From a virus: a stretch of 37,988 nucleotides of DNA. Both the position numbers and the translations under genes were made by a program. Shown here piece after piece: positions 32,159 through 37,988 of this stretch. The number at the start of each line of letters is the position of its first letter. The stretch's first letter is position 1. Location: positions 1 through 37,988 of IMG/VR virus record IMGVR_UViG_3300021197_000479. One strand, 5' to 3'. The notes below the pieces were generated by a model. The model had not been told where the DNA came from. It saw nothing but the letters and a program-made list of their open reading frames with translations, and made no database searches.

Positions 32159-32976
32159 TGCCCTACATAGGTAAAAATCCAGTAGGCGGTGGCTTTCACA
32201 AGCTAGACGCTCTTACTGCTTCTGCTACAGCTACCTACGCTTTGACGCTAGGGTCTGCGGCATACTTTCCAGAGACAGCTAACCAGCTACTTGTATCTCT
32301 AAACGGTGTTATCCAAGCACCGCAAGACAGCTTCACAGTGTCAGGTTCTGACCTAGTGTTTGACACGGCTCTGACATCTTCAGACAGCATCGACTTTGTT
32401 GTGGCCTTGGGTGATGTGCTGGGTGTGCAGACGGTTACTGATGGGGCTATTACAACTGCCAAGTTGGGTAATGGTTCTGTTACACAGGCTAAACTTGCTT
32501 CTAGTGTTACTCTAATTCCTACTGGAATGATTGCACCTTTTGCTATGAGTACAGCCCCTACAGGCTGGCTAGAATGTGATGGCTCTGCTGTATCAAGAAC
32601 AACTTATGCAGACTTGTTTACTGCTTTAAGCACAACACATGGCGTAGGGGATGGCTCAACTACATTTAATGTGCCTGACCTAAGAGGCGAGTTTGTTCGT
32701 GGTTGGGATAATGGCAAGGGTACAGATAGCGGCAGAACATTTGCTTCATCTCAAGCAGACAATGCTAACTCTATTAGTCAGTTTAATAGTAGTGGTTCTG
32801 GTCAAATATCTGGTTCGTCTTTTACAGTCACTGTACCTACTGACGGCACGTATTCAAGTTACTTATCAATGGATGGAAGATTAACCACATACGGTCAAGG
32901 TGCTATTAGATTTCAAACAAATGGCATAGAAACAAGACCTCGCAACATCGCCATGATGTACTGCGTAAAAGCATAG
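32158..32976 (+). CDS. Tail fibre-like protein with phage collar domain, 272 aa
   Basis: Residues 1-118 repeat the N-terminal module of the gene at 29205. The rest is a collar domain: GMIAPFAMSTAPTGWLECDG, SAVSRTTYADLFTAL, VGDGSTTFNVPDLRGEFVRG with WDNGKG and GRTFASSQADN. This is the Collar/short tail fibre tip fold. The C-terminus ends ETRPRNIAMMYCVKA, the usual family ending. It is probably the terminal, receptor-facing fibre piece. Confidence 0.92.
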   Translation: MPYIGKNPVGGGFHKLDALTASATATYALTLGSAAYFPETANQLLVSLNGVIQAPQDSFTVSGSDLVFDTALTSSDSIDFVVALGDVLGVQTVTDGAITTAKLGNGSVTQAKLASSVTLIPTGMIAPFAMSTAPTGWLECDGSAVSRTTYADLFTALSTTHGVGDGSTTFNVPDLRGEFVRGWDNGKGTDSGRTFASSQADNANSISQFNSSGSGQISGSSFTVTVPTDGTYSSYLSMDGRLTTYGQGAIRFQTNGIETRPRNIAMMYCVKA

Positions 32977-32985
32977 GAGACTGAC

Positions 32986-33540
32986 ATGGCTTTAATTAAA
33001 CTAAACAATCAGTCTCTGTCTGCTGTTACTAGCGCAGGGTTGCCCAGTGGTAGTGTGTTGCAGGTTCAACGCACACAGATTAGTGCAACGTCACAGATTG
33101 CCTGTGCCTCAGACACTGACACAGAAATAGGTGTGTTAGCTGTAAACATTACGCCCGTGTCTACTAATAGCATCATCAAGATTGAAGCTATGGTGAATGG
33201 CGAATGGGGAGATTATAGTTCGGTATTTAATTCAACTTGGTTTTTCTACAGAGATTCTACAAAGTTATCTACCCCTGCCGCTGGTACACGTAACGTAGGT
33301 ATCTTGATGGGTTCTTCTTTGTCGTATCAAGCAGATGACGCTAGTTCAACCCCAGAAACCGCTAATTATATGTACTTTGATACACCAAACACAACTTCAC
33401 AAATTACTTATAAGGTAGGTGTTAAGCAGTCAGAAAACTCTACTGTAAATTGGAATTTAAATAGATGTGTAGCAGATTCGGACATTAAAGACCAAGAACG
33501 TGGCGTGTCTTTGATTTGCGTAACGGAGATTGCAGGGTGA
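32986..33540 (+). CDS. Fibre-associated beta-rich protein, 184 aa
   Basis: MALIKLNNQSLSAVTSAGLP, then SGSVLQVQRTQISATSQIAC, VNITPVSTNSIIKIEAMVNG and VGVKQSENSTVNWNLNR. The GSVLQVQ...ITPxSTNSxIxI pattern is common in beta-sandwich fibre tips of marine phages. AGGAG lies about 6 bases before the start. It ends the fibre cassette and overlaps the first lysis-type gene by four bases. Confidence 0.75.
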   Translation: MALIKLNNQSLSAVTSAGLPSGSVLQVQRTQISATSQIACASDTDTEIGVLAVNITPVSTNSIIKIEAMVNGEWGDYSSVFNSTWFFYRDSTKLSTPAAGTRNVGILMGSSLSYQADDASSTPETANYMYFDTPNTTSQITYKVGVKQSENSTVNWNLNRCVADSDIKDQERGVSLICVTEIAG

Positions 33541-33686
33541 ACCAGAACGATATCCTAATAGCAACGGGGGGTGTCTCTGCTCCTCTGTGGCTTCCTGTTT
33601 TGAACCAGTGGGTAGCCCTAGTCGTGGGTGTGATGTCTATTGTATACCTCGCATTCAAAATCTATAAATTTTTCTGGGATAAGTAA
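33537..33686 (+). CDS. Holin-like small membrane protein, 49 aa
   Basis: Starts at GTG 33537 with CGGAG about 8 bases upstream, overlapping the preceding stop (GTGA). It encodes a moderately hydrophobic first half (DILIATGGVSAPLWLPVL) and a strong membrane span (WVALVVGVMSIVYLAFKIY), with a short charged end KFFWDK. The size, position before the endolysin and topology fit a small holin, although a second holin candidate lies downstream. Confidence 0.6.
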   Translation: MNQNDILIATGGVSAPLWLPVLNQWVALVVGVMSIVYLAFKIYKFFWDK

Positions 33687-33721
33687 TTACAGATACAAGT
33701 TAATCTTATAAAGGTAATCGA

Positions 33722-33871
33722 ATGGCAAATAAGAAAAAGAAGAAAAAGAATTATGGCTTTATGACGGGTGTCTTATCAGCTCTTGGTATCAATAGAAATA
33801 CTAGAGGATACACCCCTAACCAACAGCCAATGATCAGGTCGGGACAAGGTAGAAGTCAATACACTAATTAG
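33722..33871 (+). CDS. Basic small protein, 49 aa
   Basis: MANKKKKKKNYGFMTGVLSA, then LGINRNTRGYTPNQQPMIRS and a polar tail. An AAGG lies about 8 bases before ATG 33722. The very basic head and flexible tail suggest nucleic-acid or membrane-surface binding. It is unrecognised, and is kept because it fills the gap exactly between two genes with a usable ribosome site. Confidence 0.5.
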   Translation: MANKKKKKKNYGFMTGVLSALGINRNTRGYTPNQQPMIRSGQGRSQYTN

Positions 33872-33880
33872 GAGAAGGCG

Positions 33881-34339
33881 ATGCTGGCTGAGTTAGCTGC
33901 TGCCAATGCCGCTTTTGGAATTTTGAAACAAACCATAGCCAACGGCAAAGAACTCATGTCGGCTGGCAAAGCCATCTCTGATTTAATTAATGCTGAAGAA
34001 GACCTACGGAAAAAGGGCGAGAGAAAAAAACGCTCTTTCTGGAGAAACGTGGGCGGTAGCGAGGGCGAAGACCTCGAAGAGTTTATGGCGTTAGAGTCTA
34101 TTAAGGCAAAACGTGCCGAGCTAGAACAAGCGATGATTTACTATGGTCGCCCAGGATTACACAGTGATTGGATAAAGTTTCAAGTAGAAGCCCGAAAAAA
34201 GCGTCAAGCAGAAATACAAAGAATAAAGAAAAGAAAACAAGAAATAATGGAAATAGGATTGATAGCAACCTTCACAATAGTTGGGGGAGCTGTAGTTATC
34301 TACTTTGCTGGTCTCTTCTATCTAGCCTTCAGGAGATAA
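33881..34339 (+). CDS. Coiled-coil protein with C-terminal membrane anchor, 152 aa
   Basis: An amphipathic helical N-terminus (LAELAAANAAFGILKQTIAN) is followed by charged coiled-coil segments (AEEDLRKKGERKKRSFWRN, KKRQAEIQRIKKRKQEIME) and one membrane span near residues 127-148 (GLIATFTIVGGAVVIYFAGL). Similar anchored proteins accompany lysis genes in marine phages. AGGAG lies about 6 bases before the ATG. The function is not known. Confidence 0.75.
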   Translation: MLAELAAANAAFGILKQTIANGKELMSAGKAISDLINAEEDLRKKGERKKRSFWRNVGGSEGEDLEEFMALESIKAKRAELEQAMIYYGRPGLHSDWIKFQVEARKKRQAEIQRIKKRKQEIMEIGLIATFTIVGGAVVIYFAGLFYLAFRR

Positions 34340-34343
34340 CATT

Positions 34344-34730
34344 ATGATTGGCATGATTATACAAGGTGTCATGGGTGTCGCTAGTGAAGCTGTAGGCGGC
34401 TACATGGAGACCAAGAAAGCTAAGGCCAAGCAAAAGTTGGTCAAGATTGAGGCTGAAACAAGCCTAATGGAAAAACAAATAGCAGGGGAAATTGATTGGG
34501 ATGTTGCTGCACAAAAAAATTCCAGTGGAAGCTGGAAAGACGAATACCTTACAATTTTGTTCAGTATCCCACTTTTACTCTGTTTCTTGCCGTGGACTGT
34601 CGAGTACGTTGAACGTGGCTTTGCAGCGTTGGCACTCACACCTGAATGGTACAAATATACCCTTGGTGTAATCGTATCAGCTTCCTTCGGTATCAAGGGT
34701 GCTACTAAGATGTTCGGGGGCAAGAAGTAA
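34344..34730 (+). CDS. Holin, GTA-holin 3TM type
   Basis: The pattern WKDEYLTILFSIPLLLCFLP, then VEYVERGFAALALTPEWYKY and TLGVIVSASFGIKGATKMFG, matches the 'holin of 3TMs, for gene-transfer release' family found in alphaproteobacterial gene transfer agents and phages. The N-terminal third is an amphipathic helix with KKAKAKQKLVKIEAE. It would permeabilise the inner membrane to let the endolysin through. The stop overlaps the next start by one base (TAATG). Confidence 0.85.
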   Translation: MIGMIIQGVMGVASEAVGGYMETKKAKAKQKLVKIEAETSLMEKQIAGEIDWDVAAQKNSSGSWKDEYLTILFSIPLLLCFLPWTVEYVERGFAALALTPEWYKYTLGVIVSASFGIKGATKMFGGKK

Positions 34731-35035
34731 TGCCCAGACAGATTACAAGATTGAATGAGGGTAGCGAGATAACCATCCCCCTCAGAAACCTAGTGTCCAT
34801 GATTGCTTTTACAGCCGTGTCCGTCTGGGTATACTTCGGGCTGACAGAGCGCATCAGCTTTTTAGAGCATGAACAAGAAATGATGATTATTGAAATCGAA
34901 GAGAACGATGAGTGGATTGATGATTTCCAGCCACCAAAGGAAGTACAGGATACTGTACGTCGAGTTCAGGAACTGGAGATAGAGCTGGCTAAAATTAAAC
35001 TGGTATTACAACAGGCAACTGGTAGATGGAATTAA
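34730..35035 (+). CDS. Inner-membrane coiled-coil protein, i-spanin-like, 101 aa
   Basis: A basic N-terminus (PRQITRLNEGSEI), one membrane span near residues 20-38 (LVSMIAFTAVSVWVYFGL), then a long acidic coiled coil (RISFLEHEQEMMIIEIEEND; VQELEIELAKIKLVLQQ). This N-in, coiled-coil-out layout is that of an Rz-like inner spanin, and it lies in the lysis cassette just before the endolysin. No lipoprotein partner (Rz1-like) could be found, so the spanin call is tentative. Confidence 0.65.
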   Translation: MPRQITRLNEGSEITIPLRNLVSMIAFTAVSVWVYFGLTERISFLEHEQEMMIIEIEENDEWIDDFQPPKEVQDTVRRVQELEIELAKIKLVLQQATGRWN

Positions 35036-35127
35036 GCCACATAGAAATGATTGTCCATGTCCTCGTTCTTATAGGGGTCTGGATCAATACAGCAATCAAT
35101 ATTGTTCACAGGATAAACAGTAAATGA
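35026..35127 (+). CDS. 33-aa membrane peptide in the lysis cassette
   Basis: Begins inside the end of the preceding gene and overlaps the endolysin start by four bases (ATGA). It encodes MELSHIEMIVHVLVLIGVWI followed by NTAINIVHRINSK, one membrane span. It has no cysteine, so it cannot be a lipoprotein outer spanin. It may be a holin modifier or another small holin. Tight overlaps on both sides argue that it is real. Confidence 0.5.
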   Translation: MELSHIEMIVHVLVLIGVWINTAINIVHRINSK

Positions 35128-35537
35128 CAGAACTGATCGAACAACTGAAACGACATGAGGGCATTAAGCTTACACCATACAAATGTACATCAGACAAGTT
35201 GACCATAGGCGTTGGGAGAAATCTGGAAGACGTAGGTATCTCCGAGCAAGAGGCAGAGATGCTTCTACAAAACGATATACAGAGAGCAGTAACCCAACTG
35301 AAGGAACGCTTTCCGTGGACTTTGGAATTAGACGAGGTACGTTTCGCAGCCCTTATCAACTTCACATTCAACGTAGGGATAGGGACAGTCTCCAAGTTCG
35401 TAAACGCAATGGCTCTGCTAAAGGCAAAAAACTACGATATGGCAGCAGACGAATTCTTACAGAGCCGCTGGGCTGAACAGGTAGGCCAACGAGCAGTTGA
35501 AGTTACAGAGCAAATCCGTACAGGAGAATGGCAATGA
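35124..35537 (+). CDS. Endolysin, T4-type lysozyme (GH24)
   Basis: Cleaves the glycan strands of peptidoglycan at lysis. 137 residues. The catalytic region is RHEGIKLTPYKCTSDKLTIG: Glu12 is the acid, Thr27 the third residue, and the place of T4 lysozyme Asp20 is taken by Cys21 (E-8aa-C-5aa-T), a variant known in phage lysozymes. INFTFNVGIGTVSKFVNAM and QSRWAEQVGQRAVEVTEQI are the second family blocks. There is no signal peptide or SAR segment, so release depends on a holin. It replaces the T7 amidase (gp3.5) as lysis enzyme. Confidence 0.95.
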   Translation: MTELIEQLKRHEGIKLTPYKCTSDKLTIGVGRNLEDVGISEQEAEMLLQNDIQRAVTQLKERFPWTLELDEVRFAALINFTFNVGIGTVSKFVNAMALLKAKNYDMAADEFLQSRWAEQVGQRAVEVTEQIRTGEWQ

Positions 35538-35767
35538 CCCAGAGAGCATCGGAAGACCTCCTGTCTACCCTGCATGACGCAGTGGCTCAGGAGTTACTAG
35601 GCCGAGTTAGATCAGGGGAAGCATCCCCAGCAGAACTCAGTGCAGCCATCAAGTTCCTCAAGGATAACGGTATCGAAGCCCTGCCTACCATAGATAACAA
35701 CATCGGTAAGCTCATGGCTTCCCTTCCAGACTTTGAGGAGGATACAGATGACCACCCTATCAATTAG
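35534..35767 (+). CDS. terS: T7 gp18-like small terminase subunit
   Basis: Recognises phage DNA and regulates packaging by the large subunit. 77 residues (T7 gp18 has 89). Contains MTQRASEDLLSTLHDAVAQE, LLGRVRSGEASPAELSAAIK and FLKDNGIEALP, typical of small terminases of T7-like marine phages. Two ATGs are available; 35534 has the better AGGAG spacing (7 bases) than 35528 (1 base). It overlaps endolysin by four bases. Confidence 0.9.
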   Translation: MTQRASEDLLSTLHDAVAQELLGRVRSGEASPAELSAAIKFLKDNGIEALPTIDNNIGKLMASLPDFEEDTDDHPIN

Positions 35768-35993
35768 AAAAGGTGAGAAGCTATCCACTGCTGCTGGAGC
35801 TGGCTTAACCGCTAAAGGCCGAGCCAAGTATAACCGAGAGAATAACGCTAACCTAAAAGCCCCTGCCCCCAATCCTAAGACTGATGAAGCAAAAGGACGT
35901 AAGCGTTCTTTCTGCGCTCGGATGGCTGGAGTGGTGAAAAAATCTAAGAACGCAGAACGGGCTAGAGCATCAATGAGAAGGTGGAACTGTTAA
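35748..35993 (+). CDS. DUF6321-like basic protein, 81 aa
   Basis: From ATG 35748 with GAGGAGGA about 6 bases upstream. The motifs GLTAKGRAKYNRENNANLKA with PAPNPKT, then GRKRSFCARMAGVVKK and ARASMRRWNC, match the small basic family I recall as DUF6321, often found beside terminase genes in marine phages. It could bind DNA and assist packaging, but its function is not known. An in-frame start five codons upstream is weaker. It overlaps the next start by one base. Confidence 0.85.
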   Translation: MTTLSIRKGEKLSTAAGAGLTAKGRAKYNRENNANLKAPAPNPKTDEAKGRKRSFCARMAGVVKKSKNAERARASMRRWNC

Positions 35994-36136
35994 TGTCACT
36001 TTATGAAAACATGAATAAACGTAAGAAGGCTGGCACTAGCCGCCCTAAGAGTAAATCAACTGTTGACCCTAAGACATATGCCAAGATGGCAGCTAAGAAG
36101 GGTGGCTTTGCTATTAAGAAGAAAGATAAAGCCTAG
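35993..36136 (+). CDS. Small basic protein before terminase, 47 aa
   Basis: ATG overlaps the preceding stop (TAATG). It encodes MSLYENMNKRKKAGTSRPKS, then KSTVDPKTYAKMAAKKGGFA and IKKKDKA. Strongly basic, with the KRKKAGTSRPKSKST motif that I associate with small proteins encoded beside large terminases of marine phages. It ends exactly where TerL begins, so it is translationally coupled. Its function is unknown; it probably binds DNA. Confidence 0.75.
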   Translation: MSLYENMNKRKKAGTSRPKSKSTVDPKTYAKMAAKKGGFAIKKKDKA

Positions 36137-37900
36137 ATGTCAGGAAAAGGCTCTAGGAAGCCCATACAGAGTCGGGAGGGTCTTTCTGGTGTAACCATAC
36201 CCCAAACACCCGAGAAGACTCTCAGTGATCCTCTGAGGCCGATTAAAGAGGACTTCAGGAAGTTTCTCTACATAGTATGGAAACAGATCAAGCTTCCTGA
36301 CCCTACTCCCGTCCAGTACGACATTGCACAGTTTCTACAGGACGGTGAGACCAAAATATGTATCCAAGCGTTCCGAGGGGTTGGTAAGTCGTTCATTACG
36401 TCTGCCTATGTACTCTGGGAACTACTCAGAGACCCCCAGAAGAAGATACTGGTGGTATCAGCTTCTAAGAACAGGGCAGATAACTTCACTACCTTTACCC
36501 TTAACCTGGTCAACCAGATGGAGGTACTAAAGCATCTTATACCTAAAGATAACCAGAGACAGTCCAAGATTGAATTCGACGTAGCCCCTACAGAACCCGA
36601 CCAATCCCCCTCAGTTAAATCTGTGGGTATCACTGGTCAGATTACAGGTACTCGAGCTGACATCATTATTGCTGATGACGTTGAGGTGTTAAACAACTCC
36701 GCAACAGCAGATATGCGAGAGAAGCTACTGGAGAGGACTAAGGAGTTCTCGGCTATCCTGAAGCCCAAGAGTGACGCTAGAGTTATCTTCTTGGGTACAC
36801 CACAGACTGAGGACAGTATCTATAACAAGCTGCCAGAGACCTTTACATCAAGAATCTGGCCTTCTCTCATGCCGACTGAGGATGAGACTGACAAGTACGG
36901 TAACGACCTAGCTCCCTTCATTAGGAAGCTCAGAGTAGCCGAGGGCAGCTCAGTAGACCCCTTGAGGTTCTCTGATATGGACTTGGCAGAGCGTAAGGCT
37001 GAATATGGTAAGGCTGGCTTCTCTCTACAGTTCATGCTGAATACTCAGCTCAGTGACCTCGAGAGATACCCTCTGAAGATCAGAGACCTCATACTTATGC
37101 ATACGGCATCAGATAAAGCCCCTCTGGACGTACACTGGATGCCAGACCCTGAGAAGCAATGGAAAGACCTACCCAACCTAGCTATGGCTGGTGACAGGTT
37201 CTACCACCCTCGGAGTACCTCTAGTGAGTTTGCAGAGTACACTGGGTCAGTCATGTCTATTGACCCTGCTGGTCGTGGTAAGGATGAGACAGGTTATGCT
37301 GTCGTAAAGATGCTGAATGGCTTCTTGTACGTCAGACGCTGCGGTGGCTTCCAAGGAGGCTACACCAATGATACCCTGACTAAGCTTGCAGAGATAGCTA
37401 AGGACGAAAAGGTAAACACCATAATCACTGAGGCTAACTTTGGTGACGGTATGTTTACCCAGCTCATGAAGCCCGTCCTGAATAAGATACATCCCTGCAT
37501 GGTCGAGGAGGTACGTCACAGTACCCAGAAGGAACGTCGTATCATCGACACCCTAGAACCCGTAATGGCTCGGCATAAGCTTATAGTAGACTCCAGCGTT
37601 ATCGAGACAGACTACAAGTCAGCTCAGAGCTATGACGCTGAGAACAAATACACCAAGACCCTAGTATACCAGATGACACGGGTGACCACCGACAGGGGAA
37701 GCCTGAAGCACGACGATAGGCTGGATGCCTTGGCTATTGCAGTCAACTACTGGACTGAGCAGATGGCTCAGGATGAACTCAGGGGCATTGCAGATATACG
37801 CAAGGATAAACTCGAGAAGGAACTGGACAAGTTCATGCAGAGTGCCGTGGGTAACTCTAAGTGGACTAAGGGTAACAGTTGGATTGGTACTTACAGATAG
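36137..37900 (+). CDS. terL: T7 gp19-like large terminase (ATPase-nuclease)
   Basis: Drives DNA into the prohead and cuts the concatemer. 587 residues (T7 gp19 has 586). The ATPase has Walker A FRGVGKSF with Lys84 and Walker B DIIIADDVEVLN with Asp180/Asp181, then IFLGTPQ (coupling motif). The nuclease domain has Asp376 in MSIDPAGRGKDETGYAVV, EANFGDGMF and DDRLDALAIAV. The gene begins directly after the preceding stop and is the last gene of the window, as in T7. Confidence 0.98.
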   Translation: MSGKGSRKPIQSREGLSGVTIPQTPEKTLSDPLRPIKEDFRKFLYIVWKQIKLPDPTPVQYDIAQFLQDGETKICIQAFRGVGKSFITSAYVLWELLRDPQKKILVVSASKNRADNFTTFTLNLVNQMEVLKHLIPKDNQRQSKIEFDVAPTEPDQSPSVKSVGITGQITGTRADIIIADDVEVLNNSATADMREKLLERTKEFSAILKPKSDARVIFLGTPQTEDSIYNKLPETFTSRIWPSLMPTEDETDKYGNDLAPFIRKLRVAEGSSVDPLRFSDMDLAERKAEYGKAGFSLQFMLNTQLSDLERYPLKIRDLILMHTASDKAPLDVHWMPDPEKQWKDLPNLAMAGDRFYHPRSTSSEFAEYTGSVMSIDPAGRGKDETGYAVVKMLNGFLYVRRCGGFQGGYTNDTLTKLAEIAKDEKVNTIITEANFGDGMFTQLMKPVLNKIHPCMVEEVRHSTQKERRIIDTLEPVMARHKLIVDSSVIETDYKSAQSYDAENKYTKTLVYQMTRVTTDRGSLKHDDRLDALAIAVNYWTEQMAQDELRGIADIRKDKLEKELDKFMQSAVGNSKWTKGNSWIGTYR

Positions 37901-37953
37901 GTAATGAAAAATTGCCCAAAAATCTGAAGTGGGTATATCGAGTGGGATGATGG

Positions 37954-37981
37954 AAAAATCCCCCGGCGGGGGGTCTGGGGG
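37954..37981. other. GC-rich hairpin / G-tract at the right end
   Basis: AAAAAT followed by CCCCC-GGC-GGGGG forms a short, very stable hairpin (37960-37972). A second G-run follows after TCT (37977-37981). Read on the minus strand it is a hairpin followed by ATTTTT, like an intrinsic terminator that would stop leftward transcription into the late genes. It could also mark a packaging or end region. It sits in the non-coding stretch after TerL. Confidence 0.4.
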
Positions 37982-37988
37982 CGTATGC

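Overview
The window is almost the whole genome of a T7-like (autographivirus-type) podovirus. It carries a single-subunit RNA polymerase, the T7 replication set (SSB, endonuclease I, primase-helicase, DNA polymerase, 5'-3' exonuclease), T7-order virion genes, and a 587-residue large terminase at the right end. All supported genes lie on the + strand. The class II ribonucleotide reductase, MazG-like protein, DUF3310 protein, modular small tail-fibre genes and DUF6321-like protein next to the terminase point to a marine bacteriophage. The relatives I recall are cyanopodoviruses and phages of marine Alphaproteobacteria. No photosynthesis gene is present, and the host cannot be named from the sequence alone.

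Layout. 1-805: end of an operon (5'-truncated DUF7227-like gene, a hypothetical gene and a 29-residue membrane peptide), closed by a strong intrinsic terminator. 806-2755: a sigma70-like promoter overlapped by an inverted repeat, several micro-ORFs, a MarR-like winged-helix regulator, an unknown gene and a tyrosine integrase with a complete catalytic set. 2757-2893: short repeats and a complete tRNA-Leu(UAA), the probable attachment region. 2894-5608: RNA polymerase, bracketed by two copies of a 23-bp sequence that looks like a T7-family promoter. 5619-13919: small early genes, replication genes and nucleotide-metabolism genes. 13912-27558: proline-rich protein, portal, scaffold, HNH protein, capsid, terminator, tail tube A and B, and four internal virion proteins. 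27570-33540: tail fibre followed by a cassette of small paralogous fibre-like genes and a collar-domain protein. 33537-35537: holin-like, spanin-like and endolysin genes. 35534-37900: small terminase, two small basic proteins and large terminase. 37901-37988 is non-coding with a GC-rich hairpin.

The genes suggest a temperate or potentially temperate T7-like phage. Host RNA polymerase would read the early operon from about base 925. The phage polymerase would then take over from its own promoters, recycle nucleotides, replicate, build the virion and lyse the cell. The integrase, regulator and tRNA provide the means for integration.

The most interesting items are the promoter-like 23-mer pair with two possible RNA polymerase starts, the operator-like repeat over the early promoter, the att-like region with a full tRNA, and the tail-fibre cassette. 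In that cassette the last four codons of each module double as the ribosome-binding site of the next. Positions and motifs were read by eye; no database search was possible.
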